Assembly: GCA_003105285.1 (NCBI GenBank)
Contig: PQAN01000293.1
Span: 42,727 to 59,062, forward strand
Direction of reading: 5' to 3'
DNA from: Methylocystaceae bacterium
GTDB lineage: Bacteria; Pseudomonadota; Alphaproteobacteria; Rhizobiales; Beijerinckiaceae
DNA length: 16,336 bases
Part shown: positions 14,060 to 16,336 of the stretch, one piece after another
How the letters are laid out: each line of letters starts with the position of its first letter
Position numbering within the stretch: position 1 is the first letter of the stretch
Program-made: the position numbers and the translations under genes
The notes under the pieces: generated by a model
The model's input: the letters and a program-made list of their open reading frames with translations, nothing else
What the model was told of the DNA's origin: nothing
The model's database searches: none

Positions 14060-14785
14060 TCACGATTGCCTGTTCAAGGCCGAAAGAGAAAGTTTCTGAC
14101 GGCCGTTCGCATCGAAATTGCCCGGAGCGAGCCAGGCCTCGAAGGCCGCCCGCCGCGCCGGCCATTCGCGATCGAGCATTGAAAACCAAGCAGTGTCGCG
14201 ATTGGCGCCCTTGACGATCATATGCTGGCGAAACAGGCCCTCGAATGCAAAGCCGAGGCGAATCGCCGCCTGTTTGGACCTTTCGTTCAAATTGTCGCAT
14301 TTCCATTCGTAACGCCGGTAGCCCAGCGTCTCGAAGGCGTGACGCGCGAACAGATATTGCGCCTCGGTCGCGCCGATCGTGCGTTGCAGAGTGGGCGCGT
14401 AGAGGACGAAGCCCACCTCGATCGAGCCATGCGCCGGGGCGATGTTCAGATAGCCTTGCAAGCCGATGGCGCGGCCGCTCCGCTTGTCGAGAACCGCGAA
14501 GAACAAGGGGTTCTCACTCGCGGACCGCTCCTCGATATCGGCGAAAAAGGCCGAGCGGTCGGCGAAGGGGCCGACGGCCATGAAGCGCCACAGATCTTCA
14601 CAGTCAGTTTCATGTGTGGCCGCGTAGAGATCGTCGGCGTGGGCGGGAGTGAGCGGAACGAGCGTGACGAACCGCCCGTCGAGGCCAACGCGCGCCGGGC
14701 GCTGCGCGGCCGAGAGAAGCGTCGAGCGAGCCTCCTCGTTCGGGGGGCGGGCTGTTCTCATGAGTTTCGGCGCTAGATGTGACAT
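14060..14785 (-). CDS. GNAT-family N-acetyltransferase, RimJ/RimL type
   Basis: Predicted acetyl-CoA-dependent acyltransferase of 241 residues. LDGRFVTLVPLTPAHADDLYAA is the usual opening strand-helix, IEVGFVLYAPTLQRTIGATEA covers the central strands and CoA-binding region, and YRRYEWKCDNLNERSKQAAIRLGFAFEG is the conserved C-terminal block of the RimL-like subgroup (NxxSxxxxxxxGF). The classical Q/RxxGxG motif is replaced by LQRTIGATEA. The substrate is not identifiable. The start is uncertain: ATG 14785 (used) and ATG 14761 both lack a good ribosome site, and the frame is open to 14935. It is followed 145 bases later by mnmA on the same strand and may share a transcript. It is divergent from the small exported-protein gene. 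Confidence 0.83.
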   Translation of the reverse strand: MSHLAPKLMRTARPPNEEARSTLLSAAQRPARVGLDGRFVTLVPLTPAHADDLYAATHETDCEDLWRFMAVGPFADRSAFFADIEERSASENPLFFAVLDKRSGRAIGLQGYLNIAPAHGSIEVGFVLYAPTLQRTIGATEAQYLFARHAFETLGYRRYEWKCDNLNERSKQAAIRLGFAFEGLFRQHMIVKGANRDTAWFSMLDREWPARRAAFEAWLAPGNFDANGRQKLSLSALNRQS

Positions 14786-14826
14786 AATTGTCTCGTCGGA
14801 GGAGCGAATGCGGCGCACAAGCCGCG

Positions 14827-14842
14827 TTGGCATGACACATGC
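14827..14842 (+). promoter_or_regulatory. Candidate sigma-54 promoter upstream of the small exported protein
   Basis: TTGGCATGACACATGC has the invariant GG and GC dinucleotides at the required separation (GG, ten bases, GC) and a close match to TGGCAC-N5-TTGC. Transcription would start near 14854, about 80 bases before the ATG at 14935. No enhancer-binding-protein site was recognised, so this remains a pattern match. Confidence 0.3.
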
Positions 14843-14865
14843 GATAGCGTTTCCACAAGTCGCGA

Positions 14866-14924
14866 CCGGCGTCCACGCCGGCTCGAGGGAGGATTTGGAA
14901 CAACAGCCTCGACTTCTTACGAGG
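14866..14924 (+). promoter_or_regulatory. Leader with competing pairings around the ribosome binding site
   Basis: The leader of the 72-aa gene holds a hairpin CCGGCGT CC ACGCCGG (14866-14881). The segment CCTCG (14907-14911) can pair with CGAGG at 14884-14888 (TCGAGG/CCTCGA, 6 bp). It can alternatively pair with CGAGG at 14920-14924, the start of the ribosome site GAGGAGGT. The two pairings are mutually exclusive, and the second hides the ribosome site. The stems are short, so this is only suggestive. Confidence 0.25.
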
Positions 14925-14934
14925 AGGTAAGTCA

Positions 14935-15153
14935 ATGACGCCTTATTCCATCCTCATCCTGATCTGCTCGCTCTCCACTTCGCCGAGCGAATGCCGGCCC
15001 GAGACCGCCATCGACGTCGTTCAAGGTCCGAAGGTGCAGAACCAGATGCAATGCGGCTTTCTGGGGCAGGCGACGATCGCCGGCACGGCGATCGCGCCGC
15101 GCGAAGGGCTCGAATATATGAAGATCGTGTGTCGGCGGGCCCGCGAGGCCTGA
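14935..15153 (+). CDS. Small conserved, probably exported cysteine-containing protein
   Basis: A 72-residue protein with a strong ribosome site (GAGGAGGT, 6 bases before the ATG). The N-terminus TPYSILILICSLSTSP is a short hydrophobic segment with small residues after it, consistent with a signal peptide or membrane anchor, though it lacks a positive charge before the hydrophobic core. The rest is SECRPETAIDVVQGPKVQNQ, then CGFLGQATIAGTAIAPREG and a C-terminal EYMKIVCRR. The cysteines at 20, 40 and 66 lie after the hydrophobic segment, so at least one disulfide in the periplasm is possible. It resembles small hypothetical proteins I recall from other Hyphomicrobiales, without known function. 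It lies 116 bases before prs on the same strand. Confidence 0.8.
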   Translation: MTPYSILILICSLSTSPSECRPETAIDVVQGPKVQNQMQCGFLGQATIAGTAIAPREGLEYMKIVCRRAREA

Positions 15154-15165
15154 GGCGCCGGCGCC
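15154..15165. repeat. 12-bp perfect palindrome after the small gene
   Basis: GGCGCCGGCGCC begins immediately after the TGA of the small exported-protein gene. It could form a short stem that helps end that transcript. No T tract follows, so a terminator call is not justified. Confidence 0.35.
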
Positions 15166-15269
15166 GCCATCGAAAACAGTGGGTCTTCGACTGTCATATT
15201 CCTGCCGTATTGTCCCACGGCCGCATCGCTGCTAATAGGCCGCGGGGACTTTGGGTGAGGAACAAGTCT

Positions 15270-16211
15270 ATGGCGGCGATGAAAATTCTCGCTGGCAACT
15301 CCAATCGCGCGCTTGCCGAAACGATCGCCGGCTATCTCGGCGTTCCCTTGTGCCGGGCGCAGGTGCGGCGTTTCGCCGATATGGAGGTGTTCGTCGAGAT
15401 TCAGGAGAATGTGCGCGGGCAGGACACCTTCATCGTGCAGTCGACTTCGGCGCCGGCGAACGATCACCTGATGGAGCTGCTGATCATGATCGACGCGCTG
15501 CGCCGGGCGTCGGCGCGACGCATCACCGCCGTTCTGCCTTATTTCGGCTATGCGCGGCAGGATCGCAAGCAAGGGCCGCGCACGCCCATCTCGGCCAAGC
15601 TCGTCGCCAATCTCATCACCCGCGCCGGCGCCGACCGCGTGCTCACCGTCGATCTGCACGCCGGGCAGATCCAGGGCTTCTTCGATATTCCGACCGACAA
15701 TCTGTTCGCCGCGCCGGTGATGGTCGCCGACATCAAGGAGCGCCAAAACCTGAAGGACGTCATGGTCGTCTCGCCGGACGTCGGCGGCGTCGTGCGCGCG
15801 CGGGCGCTCGCCAAGCGCATCGACGCGCCGCTCGCCATCGTCGACAAGCGGCGCGAGCGCGCCGGCGAATCGGAAGTGATGAACATCATCGGCGACGTGA
15901 CGGGGCGCAATTGCATCCTCATCGACGATATCGTCGATTCCGGCGGCACGCTCTGCAACGCCGCCGAAGCATTGCTCGCCAAGGGCGCGAATTCCGTCTC
16001 CGCCTATATCACGCATGGCGTATTGTCGGGCGCCGCGGCCGGCCGCATCGCGGCCTCGAAGCTGAAGGAACTCGTCCTCACCGATACGATCGCCCCGACG
16101 CGCGCCGTGCAAGAGGCGGAGAACATCCGCGTCATCCCGATCGGCCCGCTGATCGGCGAAGCGATCGCCCGCACGGCGAAAGAAGAGAGCGTGTCGAGCC
16201 TGTTCGATTGA
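15270..16211 (+). CDS. prs: Ribose-phosphate pyrophosphokinase (PRPP synthetase), class I
   Basis: Cytoplasmic enzyme that makes 5-phosphoribosyl-1-pyrophosphate from ribose 5-phosphate and ATP, the precursor of purines, pyrimidines, histidine, tryptophan and NAD. The 313-residue product is full length. It has the catalytic flexible-loop region YFGYARQDRK (91-100), the divalent-cation signature DLHAGQIQGFFD (128-139), the Lys-Arg motif DKRRERAGE near 192, and the PRPP-binding loop IDDIVDSGGT (218-227). The C-terminus VSSLFD is typical of the family. The frame is open far upstream; the start at 15270 is chosen because GTGAGG lies 9 bases before it. The internal ATG at 15279 is too far from that site. 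PRPP made here feeds the hisC-linked pathway elsewhere in the genome. Confidence 0.97.
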   Translation: MAAMKILAGNSNRALAETIAGYLGVPLCRAQVRRFADMEVFVEIQENVRGQDTFIVQSTSAPANDHLMELLIMIDALRRASARRITAVLPYFGYARQDRKQGPRTPISAKLVANLITRAGADRVLTVDLHAGQIQGFFDIPTDNLFAAPVMVADIKERQNLKDVMVVSPDVGGVVRARALAKRIDAPLAIVDKRRERAGESEVMNIIGDVTGRNCILIDDIVDSGGTLCNAAEALLAKGANSVSAYITHGVLSGAAAGRIAASKLKELVLTDTIAPTRAVQEAENIRVIPIGPLIGEAIARTAKEESVSSLFD

Positions 16212-16223
16212 TGGCGGCGCCTC

Positions 16224-16247
16224 CCTTCTCCCGCTTGCGGGAGAAGG
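16224..16247 (+). terminator. Perfect 11-bp hairpin after prs
   Basis: CCTTCTCCCGC (16224-16234) and GCGGGAGAAGG (16237-16247) are perfect arms around a 2-base spacer, 13 bases after the prs stop. The position suits a terminator or transcript-stabilising stem, but there is no T tract. The sequence also resembles the GC-rich interspersed palindromes at 9089-9110 and 9159-9185, so it may be a repeat unit serving that role. Confidence 0.5.
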
Positions 16248-16274
16248 AGCGCGCGTTCTGAGAGGTTCGAGAGC

Positions 16275-16336
16275 ATGTCCGACCCCGTTCCCGCACGTTT
16301 CAATCTCTCTCGCTATTGCCTCGCGGACCATGCGCG
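16275..16336 (+). CDS. Start of a gene cut by the window edge, possibly an AMP-dependent acyl-CoA synthetase
   Basis: An ATG 9 bases after a GAGAGG run opens a frame of 20 complete codons, MSDPVPARFNLSRYCLADHA, that continues out of the window. The phrase FNLSRYCLADHA resembles the N-terminus of AMP-forming acyl-CoA and benzoate-CoA ligase-like enzymes, which often begin FNxxxYxL followed by a run such as ARRRPDKxAL. With so little sequence the product is only a guess; that it is a real coding start is fairly likely. Confidence 0.45.
   Translation, partial: MSDPVPARFNLSRYCLADHA

Noticed and set aside
15186..15213. prs promoter TTCGAC-N16-TATTGT
   Set aside because: The -35 match is poor; kept out of the feature list as too weak.

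Overview
The window is a high-GC stretch of bacterial chromosome with housekeeping and accessory genes mixed together. An Alphaproteobacterium, most likely of the Hyphomicrobiales (Rhizobiales), is suggested by three things: a 6S RNA next to a 5-formyltetrahydrofolate cyclo-ligase, a Rhodobacter-type phosphatidylethanolamine N-methyltransferase (PmtA), and a family of GC-rich palindromic intergenic repeats common in that order. A methanotroph-like lineage such as Methylosinus or Methylocystis is only an impression from overall style. I see no phage, insertion sequence, CRISPR array, tRNA or rRNA.

Layout. 51-1136 (-) is aroC (chorismate synthase), with a good sigma-70 type promoter. It is divergent from 1246-2340 (+), a hisC-type aminotransferase whose sequence resembles the beta/gammaproteobacterial HisC type. 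2451-2945 (+) is a DinB-family protein. It converges on 2962-7056 (-), a 1364-residue membrane-bound single-module peptide synthetase of the Pls/PosA type: adenylation domain, thiolation domain, then three tandem units of a transmembrane pair plus a left-handed beta-helix. After a gap of about 530 bp with one possible decayed small ORF comes 7590-9062 (+), an APC-family amino-acid permease, then a repeat-rich gap and 9218-10240 (+), cobT.

From about 10287 to 14785 everything lies on the minus strand. In transcriptional order: a RimJ/RimL-like GNAT acetyltransferase (14785-14060), mnmA (13914-12685) overlapping pmtA (12688-11951) by ATGA, a 178-bp nested palindromic repeat element (11761-11938), 6S RNA (about 11704-11546), 5-formyltetrahydrofolate cyclo-ligase (11521-10928) and a second GNAT (10841-10287). 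The second GNAT is bracketed by 16-bp direct repeats. From 14935 the plus strand resumes with a small exported cysteine-containing protein (72 aa), prs (PRPP synthetase), a hairpin, and the first 20 codons of a gene that runs off the window.

The synthetase is the most unusual item. It is a complete stand-alone enzyme of the architecture that makes epsilon-poly-L-lysine in Streptomyces, in a non-actinobacterial setting, with an amino-acid permease as the next gene on the other side of the gap. The other genes serve separate core functions: shikimate and histidine pathways, cobamide lower-ligand activation, one-carbon salvage, tRNA thiolation, phosphatidylcholine synthesis and PRPP supply.
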